A stretch of DNA of 64,000 nt from Eurosta solidaginis (GCF_040869045.1 NC_090319.1:361415739-361479738), one strand, 5' to 3'. Positions 19,700 through 30,747 are shown, counted from the stretch's first letter. The notes: generated by a model not told the origin, from the sequence alone. Program-made: numbers and translations.

Positions 19700-22600
19700 G
19701 TCTGAAATGCCTTCAGGTGAATATTGACCGTGCAAAGGCAGCCTCAGACGTCCTAATTAAAAAATTTGCAGAAGGTCTGAGAATAGCCTTCATTCAGGAG
19801 CCCTGGATTCAACACGGTGCCGCAAAGGCCTGAACAGTTCTGATGGTAAGTGAATTTATACCACCAGTTCTTGCCCAAGAGCGGCGATGCTTTTAAGCAA
19901 CAAACTAATGTATCTTCCACTATTACAGTTTATGACGGCTGATCTCGTAGCAGTTTGGGCTAAAATTAAACCCCCAAGAGGCGAACAAGAGGCAATCTTG
20001 GCCTCTGCCTACTTTCCGGGGGAGGAAGAAACGGCCCACCAACCGAAGCAATAGCCCTCATCAAATACTGTCAGCAGAGTGGCACACCATGGATCCTCTG
20101 CTGTGACGCAAATTCCCATCATACAACATGGGGTAGTACGAACATCAACAACAGCCATGAGTACCTGCTTGAGTTTATCAGTAGTAATAATATAAGCATT
20201 ATCAATTGGGGCAATGAACCCACGTTTGTAAATGCTATTAGAGGGGAAGTTTTAGATATTACCCTGTGCAGCCATAATATGGCCAGCACCGTCACTAACT
20301 GGCATGTTTCAGGAGAGGAATCAATGCCGGACCACAAACACATTGTATTCGACATTGGTCGCTTTCCGGAACACATGCCAGCTTTTAGAAATCCCAGGAA
20401 AACGAACTGGGAGCTTTTCCGTTTTATTATTGAGGAAGCTGGTAACAGCTTACAGCGACCTATAACCACCGTGTAGGAGCTTGAGAAGGAAGCTGAACAG
20501 CTCCACTCAGACATTAAAACAGCTTTCAATGAGAGTTGCCCCAAGGAAATATACGTACACAACGTGATGTGCCTTGGTGGAACAAAAAGCTTGGGCAGCT
20601 AAGATGCCAGGCTAGGAAGCTGTTCAATAAAGCGAGAGCTACGGGCGACTGTGATTTATATAAAGTGACTCTAACATCTTACAAAGAACTTAGGAAATCT
20701 AAAAGGGCTGCCTGGAGAGAACACTGTGAAAAGATTAATGATCTTCCAGCAGCTTTTCGACTACAAAAAGCCCTTTCTAGAGATCACAGAAATTTAATTG
20801 GCACGTTGAAAAAAACAGATGGGAGCTACACCACGCGGCCGGAAGAGACGAAAAAACTATTACTCGAAACACACTTTCCTGACTGCACAGCAGGCTATCA
20901 ATCACCACCTATAATGGCAGATTTGCCAACCATCAGTGGTAATGAAAAAAGCCTAGCAACAAAGCTCACCACTATGAAACGAGTGCAATGGGCTCTGTCT
21001 AATTTCAGCCCATTTAAGTCACCAGGACCGGATGGGGTCTACCCTTGTCTGTTACAGCAAGGGATAAAGCATATAGCCCCAGTCCTTTCCACTTTATATA
21101 AGGCATCACTACTGCACGGCCATATCCCGAGCAGGTGGGCAGAGGTTAAGGTAGTATTCTTACCAAAGCCAGGGAAACCCGAGCAACTGCCCTCGTCGTA
21201 TCGACCAATAAGCCTGAGCTCGTTTCTCCTAAAAGGTATGGAGAAAATCCTAGATCAGCATATCAGGGAAGTCAATCTAAAAAAATTTCCTCTGTGTAGG
21301 AATCAGTTCGCCTACCAGTCAGGGAAATCCACGGAGACGGCTATCCATAGTCTCACGGTAAAAATAGAAAATGCTCTAGAGTCAAAAAATATAGCCCTCT
21401 GCGCTTTTATTAATATATGAGGGGCTTTCGATAACACAACACATCAAGCTATCGAACAAGCTTTGATTGACAAGAACATAAGCCCTGTAATAATACGATG
21501 GGTGCTGTCTATGTTAAAGAGTAGAAAAATCCATTTGGAACTTGGAGGGACAACTGAATCAATTGCGGTCACAAAAGGCTGCCCACAAGGAGGATTGCTC
21601 TCCCCTCTCCTGTGCACCCTGGTCATTGATGACCTCCTTCAGTTAATGAAAACCAAGGGATTTGACACACAAGGATATGCATATGACCTAGTTATTTGTA
21701 TCACAGGGATGCACGAAGATACAATATCAGATCGCATGCAACAAGCCCTTTGCATCATAGAGACGTGGTGCGATACCAAAGGATTGTCTATGAATCCTAA
21801 CAAAACTGTTATAGTGCCGTTCACCCGGAGAAGGAAAGTATCCATCCCAGAACCATCCCTGGGTGGTACAAAAATACAATTCTCAATGGAGGCTAAATAA
21901 CTAGAGGTCACACTGGATAGAACCCTCACGTGGAATGCTCATTTGGATGCTATCCTAAACAAGGCAACAAGAGCTTTCTTCGCCTGTACTCGTCTCTACG
22001 GCAAAACATGGGGGATTTGTCCAAAAATGGTATATTGGACATTTAATACTGTCGTAAAGCCAATAGTCACCTATGCATCTCTAGTTTGGTGGCAGAAGGC
22101 CACGCAAAGAAAGGCAATGGTTAAACTAAGCAAACTGCATCTATTAGTTTGCGTTGGCATAATGGGTGAGAATCGCCCCTGCTGACGCACTTAGTGCTTT
22201 AGTGGGAATACCTCCCTTCCCTATTATGATAGAGAAAGAGGCAACACTAGGTGCACTTAAACTTCCAAATATTTCTGAGTTGAAGAAAGGAAATATGATA
22301 GGGTATATGAAAGTAATAAGAAAATTCATAGGAAATCCCTCATTACAACTGCGTGACGTAAGTCCCCTAAGCTCAGAATCTCACAGAACTTTCAAGTGTC
22401 CGTTGTGGACAGGACCCACTGGGAAATAGTGAATCCTTATAACGACCCTGACTCAGAGGTCTGGTACACGGATGGATCGAAATTCGATGACAGAAGAACG
22501 GGAGCTGGTATCTACGGGCCAAACTTCAAAAAATCGATACCAATGAGATGTTACCCCACCATATTTCAGGCAGAATTTCATGCAATAGTGGTCTGTGGTA

Positions 22601-23180
22601 GAGAATGTCTGCGGAGAGGCTCAACATCGAAGAGCATCTACATTATGTCGGACAGCCAGGCGGCATTGCGTGCCTTGCAATCCTACACAGTTACATCTAA
22701 GCTAGTGGATGAATGCACTAAAATCTAAATCTAAAACTAAACAATTCAGACGTCACTGGATTGATTGCCCAGGGCAATGGCAGGCCAAACTGTTTATACT
22801 TCCGGCAACGAAAGTATCAGCCAAACTCATTAACCTAAGCAGGGAGGACCTAAGAACTCTTACTGGGTACTACACGGGATACTGCGGTCTACGATATCAC
22901 CTAAGTAAATTAAATCTATCTGATACCCAAATTTGTCGTTTCTGTGAGCTGGATGATGAAACGCCGGTTGACATTCTCTGCTAATGCGTCGCTCTAGCTA
23001 GGCAGAGACTGTCCCATATAGGTGGTGGGACTCTTAATCCCTATGTGTTATGGAGTAAAAAGCCTGAAGAGGTACTTAGATACATCAAGAGCCTCCAGAT
23101 ACAAAATTAGGCTGAAAGTTCTTGCACAATAGATCTGCACAAAGGTGTGCTTTTAAGCACACAAAACAAACAACAACCGC
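19700..23180 (+). pseudogene. LINE ORF2 remnant (EN, RT, RNase H), R1/Jockey superfamily
   Basis: The endonuclease begins LQVNIDRAKAASDVL with FIQEPW near 19790. The RT (from about 20536) has SPFKSPGPDGVYP (near 21010), SYRPISLSSFLLKGME (near 21200), KGCPQGGLLSPLL (21571-21610) and YAYDLVI (21676-21697), where the catalytic YADD has Asp changed to Tyr. A TGA stop sits at 21418-21420 just before GAFDN. RNase H begins WYTDGSKFDDRRTGAG (22462) with SDSQAALRAL (22648). The frame ends near 23108; the 3' UTR holds an AACA-rich tail near 23155-23180. The element is full-length or nearly so, but inactivated. Part of its RT recurs at 53925-54190. Confidence 0.85.
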
Positions 23181-23189
23181 ATTTCAAGT

Positions 23190-23275
23190 GTGCAGCTGGG
23201 TATGTAATGTTCGCCTTCACCCGAAATTAGACTTCCTTACTTGTTTTTAATTATTTTATTATTACCGTGCTGTCA
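23190..23275 (+). repeat. Family A 3' end fragment
   Basis: The stretch cagctgggtatgtaatgttc followed by acttccttacttg matches the 3' end of family A seen complete at 39690-39760. Only the last ~80 bp is present. Confidence 0.5.
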
Positions 23276-23285
23276 GAAATTAAAC

Positions 23286-23455
23286 CAGGGCTGGACATTT
23301 ATGCACTTTCACTAAAATTCAGTGCCCACGAAAAAGTGTATGGCAGTGAAAATTTTGTATCCCTAAAATTTAAGTGATAGCGAAAAACGAATTAAATTTA
23401 AGTATTAGTGTTTAGTACAACGCTAAGTGCACTAACTCTTTAGTGCCCAACCCTG
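23286..23455. mobile_element. 170-bp hAT-type MITE
   Basis: Ends are CAGGGCTGGACA and, on the other strand, CAGGGTTGGGCAC. The flanks aattaaac (23278-23285) and aagtaaac (23456-23463) form an 8-bp duplication with one mismatch. The interior repeats AGTGCAC/AGTG motifs in both orientations. CAGGG termini and 8-bp duplications are characteristic of hAT MITEs. Confidence 0.7.
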
Positions 23456-23463
23456 AAGTAAAC

Positions 23464-23640
23464 AAAAGTGAAGGATGGAAAACCACCTTGTGGTACCCCC
23501 TAGGTTTTGAGGTTTCGCTCCTAAATTGAACAAGTGCCTGCCGACCATTCAGACAATTTGCGGTGCATGTTTTTAGGCAAGGAGTAGTGTGTCGTAGTTA
23601 ACGGTGGCAAAACCTTTTGCCAGGTGTGGGGTTTTGGCTG
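23464..23640 (-). pseudogene. Small LINE RT fragment
   Basis: The segment aaaaccaccttgtggtaccc resembles the antisense RT box that also lies near 45405-45425 (caccaccatgtggtacctct). It encodes, on the minus strand, a broken version of the RT region before the YADD box. Only about 60 codons can be matched. Confidence 0.4.
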
Positions 23641-24289
23641 GTTTAGTCTCTAATTTATTTGAGTGCAACATTTATAAATACTGTTACGAATATTAGCAAC
23701 ACTAAGGGGTACTGCCATCTCTAAGCCGATGCTGGAAGTGAGTTGTATGCACATCCATAAATCAATCATTATGTATCTACATAAATAATTCAATCATTGT
23801 GTCTATACATATGTACGTACACGTAGCGGAGGAGCAGCGTACAGACACATGCAGATATCTTATCTGAGATATGCAATATAATTGTGGAAGTGTCGCTCAC
23901 AAACACACGCGCATGAGCTGTGAGAGAAGCTATAAAAATTGTGCATCTGTAGTTATAGCTGAGAAACTTATAGCAGATAACCAACTAGTAGGTTCTAGAC
24001 ACAGCTGGGGAATAATGATTAGTAATCGGATTAAAAAGTTTTATTTTGCAGAATAATTGATTAATTAGGATTAGTTGGCTATACTAATCGACTACTTATT
24101 GATTAGATTAGAACTAATCAAAAATCTAATAGCGATTAGTGACGATTAGCATATCTAATCAAAACTAATCAAAACTAATCAAAAAAAATTCTATTAGATT
24201 TCTCGATTAGTTTTGATTAGGTTTGATTATATCAACTATTTTGAAATATTTAAAAAAAAAAAAATTATTTATTTTTGTATATACTCTCG

Positions 24290-24790
24290 TTTTGGACTTT
24301 CTCCAAGGTGAAGCCAATGTAAAATATGGTTGTATTATTCCTGCGTTACTTTCTTTGAGTAATAAACTGCCTCAGTTGGACTATGAAAGCTCTTTTTATG
24401 ATTTCAATGATGAAGGTAATTTCATCTATATTATATGATTTTTCAAACTAAATATTATTTTGGTTCCAGAACATGATGAGGAGGCGTTAATTCCCAGAAC
24501 ACCAATTTCACCAAACGAGTCAAACGGTTTCAAAGAAGTGGTTAGCAATCAGCTATATGCGTATTTGAATGACCCGACACCAGGTCCTGAAATTTGGAAT
24601 AAATATGGTGCACTGAAGGAAGCGTGTCTAGCGTTCAATACCCCGCTTACGTCATCAGCGCCCGTCGAAAGGCTGTTTTCATTTGCTGGAATAGTCGATA
24701 CCCCAAGACGGAATTCATTGTCTGAATTTTCTTTGAAAAGTTGGTAGTAATGAAGTCGAATATAAACTTTTTGTGATACATATGTAATAT
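24290..24790 (+). pseudogene. hAT transposase C-terminal remnant
   Basis: Two exons join across a 54-bp GT-AG intron (24416-24469): the first gives DFLQGEANVKYGCIIPALLS, the second begins EHDEEALIPRTP. The second exon has the hAT C-terminal dimerisation signature: LACFN-like AFNTPLTSSAPVERLFSFAG near 24632-24690, then RRNSLS. A one-base frameshift near 24733 moves the ending (FEKLVVMKSNINF) to another frame. The BED finger and catalytic core are absent. The short element was therefore probably mobilised in trans. Confidence 0.8.
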
Positions 24791-25209
24791 AACAGCATAC
24801 ATTTAAAGCGTCGAGAATCTCATGTTTTTTTTTCAGAACGTGCCTTTAATTTTTATACTACAATTAGTATGAGAAAAAGTGGAGATAGACCCACCAATAA
24901 GTGTACCGAAATGACCAGGGCTATGAGCAGAAGACAATCACGTCCTTACTTGTTTAATAAGGTTTATGTTTACAGTGAAATTTTGAATAAAAGTTCTTTT
25001 AAGTTTGTTACTTTATGAATTAAACGAAAAAAACAACAAAAATATTTCAAAATAGTTGATCTAATCAAATCTAATCAAAACTAATCGACAAATCTAATCG
25101 AATTTTTTTTGATTAGTTTTGATTAGTATTGATTAGATATGCTAATCGTCGCTAATCGCCATTAGATTTTTGATTAGTTCTAATCTAATCAATTAGTAAT
25201 CTAAAATAT

Positions 25210-25771
25210 TGTAACGAATTTGCTGCAAATCCTCTTATTTGCAACCCTCTGCTAAGTTCGTATCGCTAAACTGTTGAATAAATAACTCCAATATGTAATA
25301 ATGCAAAATGGCCTTTATTCAAGTACTTCACAATAACACTTGTACTTTGCAACGAATAGCTTACTTAATAACCAAACTGATTGACAACTCAAATGAAACT
25401 CTACTATTGGCCGCCAGATCGCGTGCTTAATCAATAACTGATTGATTGCTCAACTCAAACTGAATTACTTCTTACTCGCTTGCCCCGCTTTTATAGTTTA
25501 CGCTGCATACTTCTAGGCTCTTCGATTTCCAGAACTTACTAGTTGTTTCGGCTACAAAATCGCCAGCCACAACTACGTGCACAAATTATTGCTCTCTCTT
25601 GCGACAACTCAGATAAGATATATGCATGTGTTTGTTCATTGCCGCTCCGCTGCTCGTATACGTACATAGTACATATATGTATACGCAGTTATTGTTTCGT
25701 TTATGTAGATATATAATGATTGAATTATTGATGTGAATTCACGTCACTGCTTAGCATCGGACTGGAGATGG
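25210..25771 (-). repeat. 3' LTR, truncated (of the gag-only element)
   Basis: It matches the 5' LTR from its outer end up to ctggagatggca. The expected last ~33 bp (inner end with TGTTACG) is missing where the internal deletion joins gag. The deletion therefore spanned from within gag to within the LTR. Confidence 0.85.
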
Positions 25772-26402
25772 CATCCACATTCCCACCGACGGTAAGACTG
25801 CCCGATTTTCTGCCAATTTGCGACACAGATATCACAGGGCATTCAATAGCTGGATCTAGCTCTCTACCTCTTACTAGCTCTTGCTCACTTCCGCCAGCTT
25901 TGCGTTTACGGCCACCCACATTGTTGGAACTATTAGGACCAAGATCGCAATGACGTGCAATGTGACCTGGGTTGCCGCACTTGAAACATTTAATAACTCC
26001 GGCCTTCTTCTGTTGAAATCCCTTCAGTGCTTCCAAAATTGTGTCTACCCACTCTGGCCTTTCTACTTCCAAACGGCGTGCTTTGAAAACTGGCTTACAC
26101 AGAAGCGACGCTGTTTCCTGAATCAAAGCATGCGATACCGTTTCAGCAAATGTTAGTTTTGGATTCGCATATGTAGCCCGCTTCGTTTCGACGTCCCGTA
26201 TGCCATTTATAAAGCTCTGAATCTTCACTCTTTCCGTGTATTCCACGGGTGCATCCGCATTTGCAAGATGAGCCAATCTTTCAATGTCAGAAGCAAACTC
26301 CTGGAAAGTCTCGTTAGCTTTTTGGTAGCGGTTTTGCAATTCTATTTGAAATATCTGTTTCCTGTGTTCGCTTCCGTATCGCCGTTCTACAGCAGCCATC
26401 AA
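25725..26402 (-). CDS. Gag C-terminal part with zinc knuckle (Gypsy-type), fused to LTR sequence
   Basis: The 225-codon frame has a capsid segment with ETFQEFASDIERLAHLA near residues 32-48, and one CCHC zinc knuckle CFKCGNPGHIARHC near 141-154, followed by a basic stretch GGRKRKAGG. The last ~16 codons are encoded by the truncated LTR, not by original gag or pol. The ATG at 26402 is internal in the family, because a deletion or shift near 26400 separates it from the SAP segment. Gag binds and packages element RNA. The layout suggests a Gypsy-group element; no pol is left to prove it. Confidence 0.8.
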   Translation of the reverse strand: MMAAVERRYGSEHRKQIFQIELQNRYQKANETFQEFASDIERLAHLANADAPVEYTERVKIQSFINGIRDVETKRATYANPKLTFAETVSHALIQETASLLCKPVFKARRLEVERPEWVDTILEALKGFQQKKAGVIKCFKCGNPGHIARHCDLGPNSSNNVGGRKRKAGGSEQELVRGRELDPAIECPVISVSQIGRKSGSLTVGGNVDAISSPMLSSDVNSHQ

Positions 26403-26677
26403 TGAGATGACACTGTCGATGTTTGAGCAGATATTGCAGCTAAAATTATGTTCAAGTCTGTACTGGTAACCGTCTGCGATGTTTCGTTTTTCTCTTCAAT
26501 TTTTGTTGTCTCCTCGCTATCAAGATGAAAGACATGCTCTTCCACATCAATTCCTTCTGCTTCCATTGCCTCTCGTAGCCGTGCCTGAAGTTCAAGTTTA
26601 ACGCCGCTTGTATTCAATCCACGGGTCTCCAACTCCTTCTTTAGTTGCTGGATCTTCAATTCACTGAACTTTGCCAT
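26399..26677 (-). CDS. Gag N-terminal part with SAP domain
   Basis: The 92-codon frame starts MAKFSELKIQQLKKELETRG and continues with KLELQARLREAMEAEGI, the classic two-helix SAP fold (residues 3-40), a DNA-binding motif of chromatin proteins. It starts about 50 nt after the primer-site region, where a gag start is expected. The frame stops at 26399, where it overlaps the next gag part by four bases. The capsid N-terminal half seems deleted between the two parts. Confidence 0.75.
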   Translation of the reverse strand: MAKFSELKIQQLKKELETRGLNTSGVKLELQARLREAMEAEGIDVEEHVFHLDSEETTKIEEKNETSQTVTSTDLNIILAAISAQTSTVSSH

Positions 26678-26728
26678 GTCCTTGTTGTCCTTTGGAATTT
26701 ATTCAACAATTCCTCTTCTGACACCAAT

Positions 26729-27323
26729 TGTAACGAATTTGCTGCAAATCCTCTTATTTGCAACCCTCTGCTAAGTTCGTATCGCTAAACTGTTGAATAA
26801 ATAACTCCAATATGTAATAATGCAAAATGGCCTTTATTCAAGTACTTCACAATAACACTTGTACTTTGCAACGAATAGCTTACTTAATAACCAAACTGAT
26901 TGACAACTCAAATGAAACTCTACTATTGGCCGCCAGATCGCGTGCTTAATCAATAACTGATTGATTGCTCAACTCAAACTGAATTACTTCTTACTCGCTT
27001 GCCCCGCTTTTATAGTTTACGCTGCATACTTCTAGGCTCTTCGATTTCCAGAACTTACTAGTTGTTTCGGCTACAAAATCGCCAGCCACAACTACGTGCA
27101 CAAATTATTGCTCTCTCTTGTGACAACTCAGATAAGATATATGCATGTGTTTGTGCATTGCCGCTCCGCTGCTCGTATACGTACATAGTACATATATGTA
27201 TACGCAGTTATTGTTTCGTTTATGTAGATACATAATGATTGAATTATTGATGTGAATTCACGTCACTGCTTAGCATCGGCCTGGAGATGGCAGCACTCCT
27301 TAGTTTTGCTAATATTCGTAACA
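26729..27323 (-). repeat. 5' LTR, complete (of the gag-only element)
   Basis: 595 bp. On the minus strand it starts TGTTACGAATATTAGCA and ends AAATTCGTTACA. A TATA-like box (actataaaagcgg) lies near 27000-27012 and a possible poly(A) signal (aataaa) near 26795-26850. Confidence 0.85.
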
Positions 27324-27669
27324 ATATTAAAGAATCAAAAAAAAAACTAATGATTAGATTATTTTATTTTTCTAATCGTAATGATTTCTAATTCTAATCG
27401 AAGTTCCCCAGCTCTGGTTCTAGAACAGAACCGCCTGGAAATGTCAACGACTAAACCGGAGAGTATAAAAGGCGACACCGGTAGAGGCGCAATAATCAGT
27501 TTTGATTAAGCACGCAATCTGTCGAGCAATAGTAGAGTTATTTATTGTGAAGTACTTTAATAAAGGCCATTTTGCATTATTGAATAGTGGTGTTATTTAT
27601 TCAACAGTTTAGTGACTCGAACCTTAGTAGAAGATTTGAAATAAGCTGAATTGCAGTAAATTCGTTATA

Positions 27670-28760
27670 ATACGGTTTTCAAAGCGCTTTTGCCACTCAG
27701 AAGAGGTCACCTCTAAAAGGAGCTGTTTGAAGGTTTCTACAGCTCCTTCAGGCGTTGAAAAACGTTTACCTCTCATTGTTTTTTGATGTTCGGGAATGAA
27801 AGAAATCATTAGGCAACAAATCAGGGCTGTAACCCATTAATTCGACCTTTTGAGTCCTCAAAAACTTTTTTGTGTGAATCGATACGTGAGAGCTCGCATT
27901 GCCTTGGTGAAGAATGATTTTTCTTCGGCAGTTGGTTTTCCTTAATTCTACAAAAACTTTTGGTAAATAGATGGTTGTATACCACTTAGAATTGACCGTT
28001 TTACGTTTATCTAGTGGAGCAGTTGCGATATGACCAGATTTTCCGAAAAAAGGCGACCATTTGCTTTGAGGTGCTTCTTGCGCGAACAACTTTTGTTGGA
28101 TTCGGCTCGCCTTGAAACACGCATACAGTGGATTGCTGCTTTGTTTCCGGCTCATATGCATAGATCCAAGATTCGTAAACTGTTACGATGTCCACAACGG
28201 CTAAATTTGTTCACCATTTCTTTACACCAATCGACACGAGTCCTTTTTTGGGCGATTGTCAAATTATGCGGTATCCAACGAGAACAAACCTTCTTTGCGA
28301 CCAAATGTTCATGCAATATTGAATGTATGCTGGTACCACTAATGGCCAAGGATGCCTCTATCTCGCGATATGTCACAGGACGATCTTGTATTATCAATTG
28401 ACACACAGCATCGACTGTTTCTGGCACAACCACCATTTTTGGACGACCTTCACGAAATTCGTCCTGCAAAGATTGGCGGCCACGTAGGAACTCGCTGTAC
28501 CAACGTTTCACAGTGGCTAAGTGTGGTAATTCAACACCAAAAGTAGAAGAAAGTTGATTGATGCACTCCTGTCTCGAAAATCCACGTCGAAAATCGCAGT
28601 AAATCATCGCATGAAAATGTTCACGGGTTAATTCCATTTTTAGGCAATATGAATTTTTAAACTCCCTATAAATAAACACAAATAAAACTCGTAAGTGAAA
28701 ACGTTATTCGCAAGTTTATGCCAAAAAATACCAAACTTTACGATAAAAATATCTAATTAC
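27670..28760 (-). pseudogene. mariner transposase pseudogene (Tc1/mariner), 3' end displaced
   Basis: The minus-strand frame from ATG at 28634-28636 gives MELTREHFHAMIYCDFRRGF and a paired helix-turn-helix region, with GRP near residue 80. The catalytic part follows in two other frames: the first Asp region reads VYESWIYAYEPETKQQS (family GDESW, so Asp is Tyr), the second HQGNASSH (family HQDN, so Asp is Gly), and the third YSPDLLPND keeps Asp. Three residues are missing before YSPD, which shortens the usual D34D spacing to 31. Frameshifts near 28190 and 27800 also break it. The C-terminus is cut off by the LTR insertion; a possible continuation (YKCC..) lies at 23640-23677. Inverted ends could not be found. 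Confidence 0.85.
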
Positions 28761-28769
28761 AGCTAATCA

Positions 28770-29600
28770 CATGTAGTTTTGTCACGGCGCAAAATATAAA
28801 ATGCAGCCCTCGTAATAGATTTTGCTTATATGTTCTTGGCAGGAATGGATTTGAGAGAAATCATCACTTGGCCAACTTGCACTCCATTTTTCTTAGCCCA
28901 TAAAAAACGCTTTTTCATTGATTCAAATTAAGCTTCGGTCACGTCCACTTACGCTGTCCATATGTTGACGACCGTAAAATCCCACTGGTACTAACCTGGC
29001 TTACTACCTACAAACATGCTAGCACATTTGATTTCGTGATCTTTTGTTATTTATTTTCTCAAAACTAATTTCGTTTTCGAAGCCACAATAAAATTAACAG
29101 AAATTATACATGTGGTGGTTAGGCGGTATGGTGCAGTAAGTGTTGGTGTTGTTTTTGTGCACAGTGATTGTTAGAAAGTTTTTTTGTTGTTCTGAAATTT
29201 GATTTTGTATCTACGATTCGGTTTGTTTATTGTTTCCCATTTGGGAATATTTGCTACACTGCCAATTCTACGAAACTAGATTACTTGAAAATGGTTGATG
29301 AGAGTATGAAAGGTATTAGACTTGAATATACTATTGAAATGGAAATAATGTTGTATTGCTGTTTGTTGAATATGGTCAACGCGAATGAAGAAATCTGCTC
29401 TAAGATTGGTTTCTGTGCACGTCGTTAGTTATTTTGTGTCTTTATTTGACTTTGCTTCAGGTCATGTGGTCATGTATAGTACTTTTTTGTGAAATTTACC
29501 CACCATCAGTGACATCAATCCAAATCAACTCATAAGTCAATATCGCCCATGACATCTAATACAACTACAGACTGATGCCTACTCTCCCACCAAATATTTA
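28770..29600. other. Intergenic DNA without recognised genes
   Basis: AT-rich sequence. The only known piece is a 30-bp match to 13143-13172 (gcaggaatggatttgagaga) at 28840-28866, probably an old LINE fragment. I see no gene or structured repeat in the rest. Confidence 0.4.
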
Positions 29601-29605
29601 TATTG

Positions 29606-30250
29606 TGGCGAATGTTGACATCACCACGCTGTTAGTAAATAATCACGCAACAACAAAAACATGAACCAGCCACTCTTATATACATGCCCACGTTAAAGCT
29701 AGCAACACTTATGTAGAAGGTGACGAAAAGATATCTAACACACACACACATGTTGTCATCAGCCGAAGTTGTTACTGTTGTTGTTGTTGTTGTATTTACG
29801 ATAAAGATACTCCCCGAAGACTTTGGGTGTTGATGGTCCCTTGCCAGATATAGATGCGGTACGTTCCGGTAACAAACACAATTAAGGTACTAGCCCGACC
29901 ATCTCGGGAACGATTTATAAGACCACATTAAACTCTATAGGCCATCCCGCCCTCCCCACCCCCTAGTGCTATGAGGAACTTGGGGTCACCAGAGCTTCGG
30001 CTGTTAACGAAACAGGATTCGCCACAGATAGGTGAGGTTGAAAATTGCGCTGGCAATCCCTTGAGAGGGTTGCGCTACCCAACCCCTACCGTGGGTATAT
30101 TCTTAACCCCTAACCCGCAGAGGTTGTGTGTACTCACGCATACACAAATATACACGTATATATGTATACACGTATATATGTACAAATATACACGTATATA
30201 TGTAGCTGGTAACCAAGCAGGAGATTCTCCTTGATTTTCCTTGTAAAAAT
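29606..30250 (+). repeat. LTR fragment interrupted by a retroposon
   Basis: The pieces 29606-29768 and about 30128-30230 match the solo LTR at 46445-46980 (cgctgttagtaaataatcac, gctagcaacacttatgtag, aaccaagcaggagat). The left part starts TGGCGAATGTTGACATCACC. The middle is a ~380-bp retroposon copy with approximate flanking gttgttact/gttgtgtact. The LTR end beyond 30230 is lost. Confidence 0.65.
29771..30120 (+). repeat. ~380-bp retroposon family copy inside an LTR
   Basis: The copy begins with TTG repeats, has actccccgaagactttgggt, ccgtggg-type GC boxes, gggaacgatttataagacca and a C-rich stretch, and ends gtgggtatattcttaacccc. The near-direct repeat at the insertion point argues for retroposition with a target duplication of about 10 bp. 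Confidence 0.65.
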
Positions 30251-30745
30251 GTTATGCTTTATTCCTTTATCAGAGTATTTCGAGCTCCTTGCACTTACCC
30301 TGTTCGGTCACGCGTTTGGTTTTTTTCCAACTAGGCGTCTCTTAAAACTCACTTTTTCTTATAAGCAGGACGTTCCCATTTCCCCACACAATATCGGCTA
30401 CTATCATCACATTTTATGCCCGTACACGGTGCGACCATGTAGGCAGCGTTATCCCACGAAATTCCTTATCATCCAGTTGTTATTACGAACCCTCCGGCAT
30501 AGATAAATGTATGATCACACTGCTCCTTTACAGTGCAAGATATAAATAAGGCAATTCCCAGCGGATATGTGCAAAAGCCGAGAGCGTGGTTTATCAGATG
30601 TCGGATTATCGACGTCAAACTTTCCTTGCGTTACTGAGCGAGCTTTCTTTGCTGGAGCGTGTACGTATCTTTGCTGCATGCAAGATATATGTATATCGGT
30701 GTGATGAGTATCGTTAAGTTTTTTTTAGTTAGTAAGCGGTCACTG
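30235..30745. other. Intergenic DNA without recognised genes
   Basis: A TATA-like atataaataagg near 30539 precedes cgagagcgtgg, but no open frame of note follows. I list it only as unassigned. Confidence 0.3.
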
Positions 30746-30747
30746 TA

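Larger units (their letters stand above)
25210..27323 (-). mobile_element. LTR retrotransposon reduced to gag pieces, nested in the hAT
   Basis: Two LTRs lie in direct orientation: 26729-27323 (595 bp, the 5' LTR on the minus strand) and 25210-25771 (truncated 3' LTR). They differ at only four positions over about 562 bp. Outer ends are TGTAACGAAT..ATTCGTAACA with the duplication atat (25206-25209, 27324-27327). Just inside the 5' LTR the minus strand reads tggtgtcagaagaggaatt, which suits a tRNA-Leu-type primer site. Protease, RT, RNase H and integrase are all missing, and the remaining gag runs straight into the truncated 3' LTR. Confidence 0.9.
24000..27416 (+). mobile_element. hAT element with long GATTAG-rich inverted ends
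   Basis: Termini are CACAGCTGGGGAA and, on the other strand, CAGAGCTGGGGAA. A perfect 8-bp duplication gttctaga flanks it (23992-23999, 27417-27424). About 180 bp of nearly matching inverted repeat, built of GATTAG/CTAATC units, occurs at 24060-24252 and 25028-25205. The right inverted repeat is broken by the LTR element at 25210-27323. The element carries a hAT transposase remnant at 24290-24790. Confidence 0.9.
23682..27669 (+). mobile_element. Solo LTR split by a hAT element
   Basis: The two halves, 23682-23999 and 27417-27669, together form one LTR starting TGTTACGAATATTAGCA and ending TTCGTTATA (a mutated GTTACA). A 4-bp target duplication atac flanks the whole (23678-23681, 27670-27673). 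The right half has a TATA-type promoter (gagtataaaagg near 27460). The sequence is related to the LTRs of the gag-only element nested inside it and to the solo LTR at 46445-46980. Confidence 0.8.

Noticed and set aside
20119..20562. 147-codon antisense frame in the endonuclease region
   Set aside because: It is the shadow of the LINE endonuclease-RT linker.
29168..29428. 86-codon frame with a hydrophobic start
   Set aside because: It is isolated, with no domain or splice context, and could be chance.
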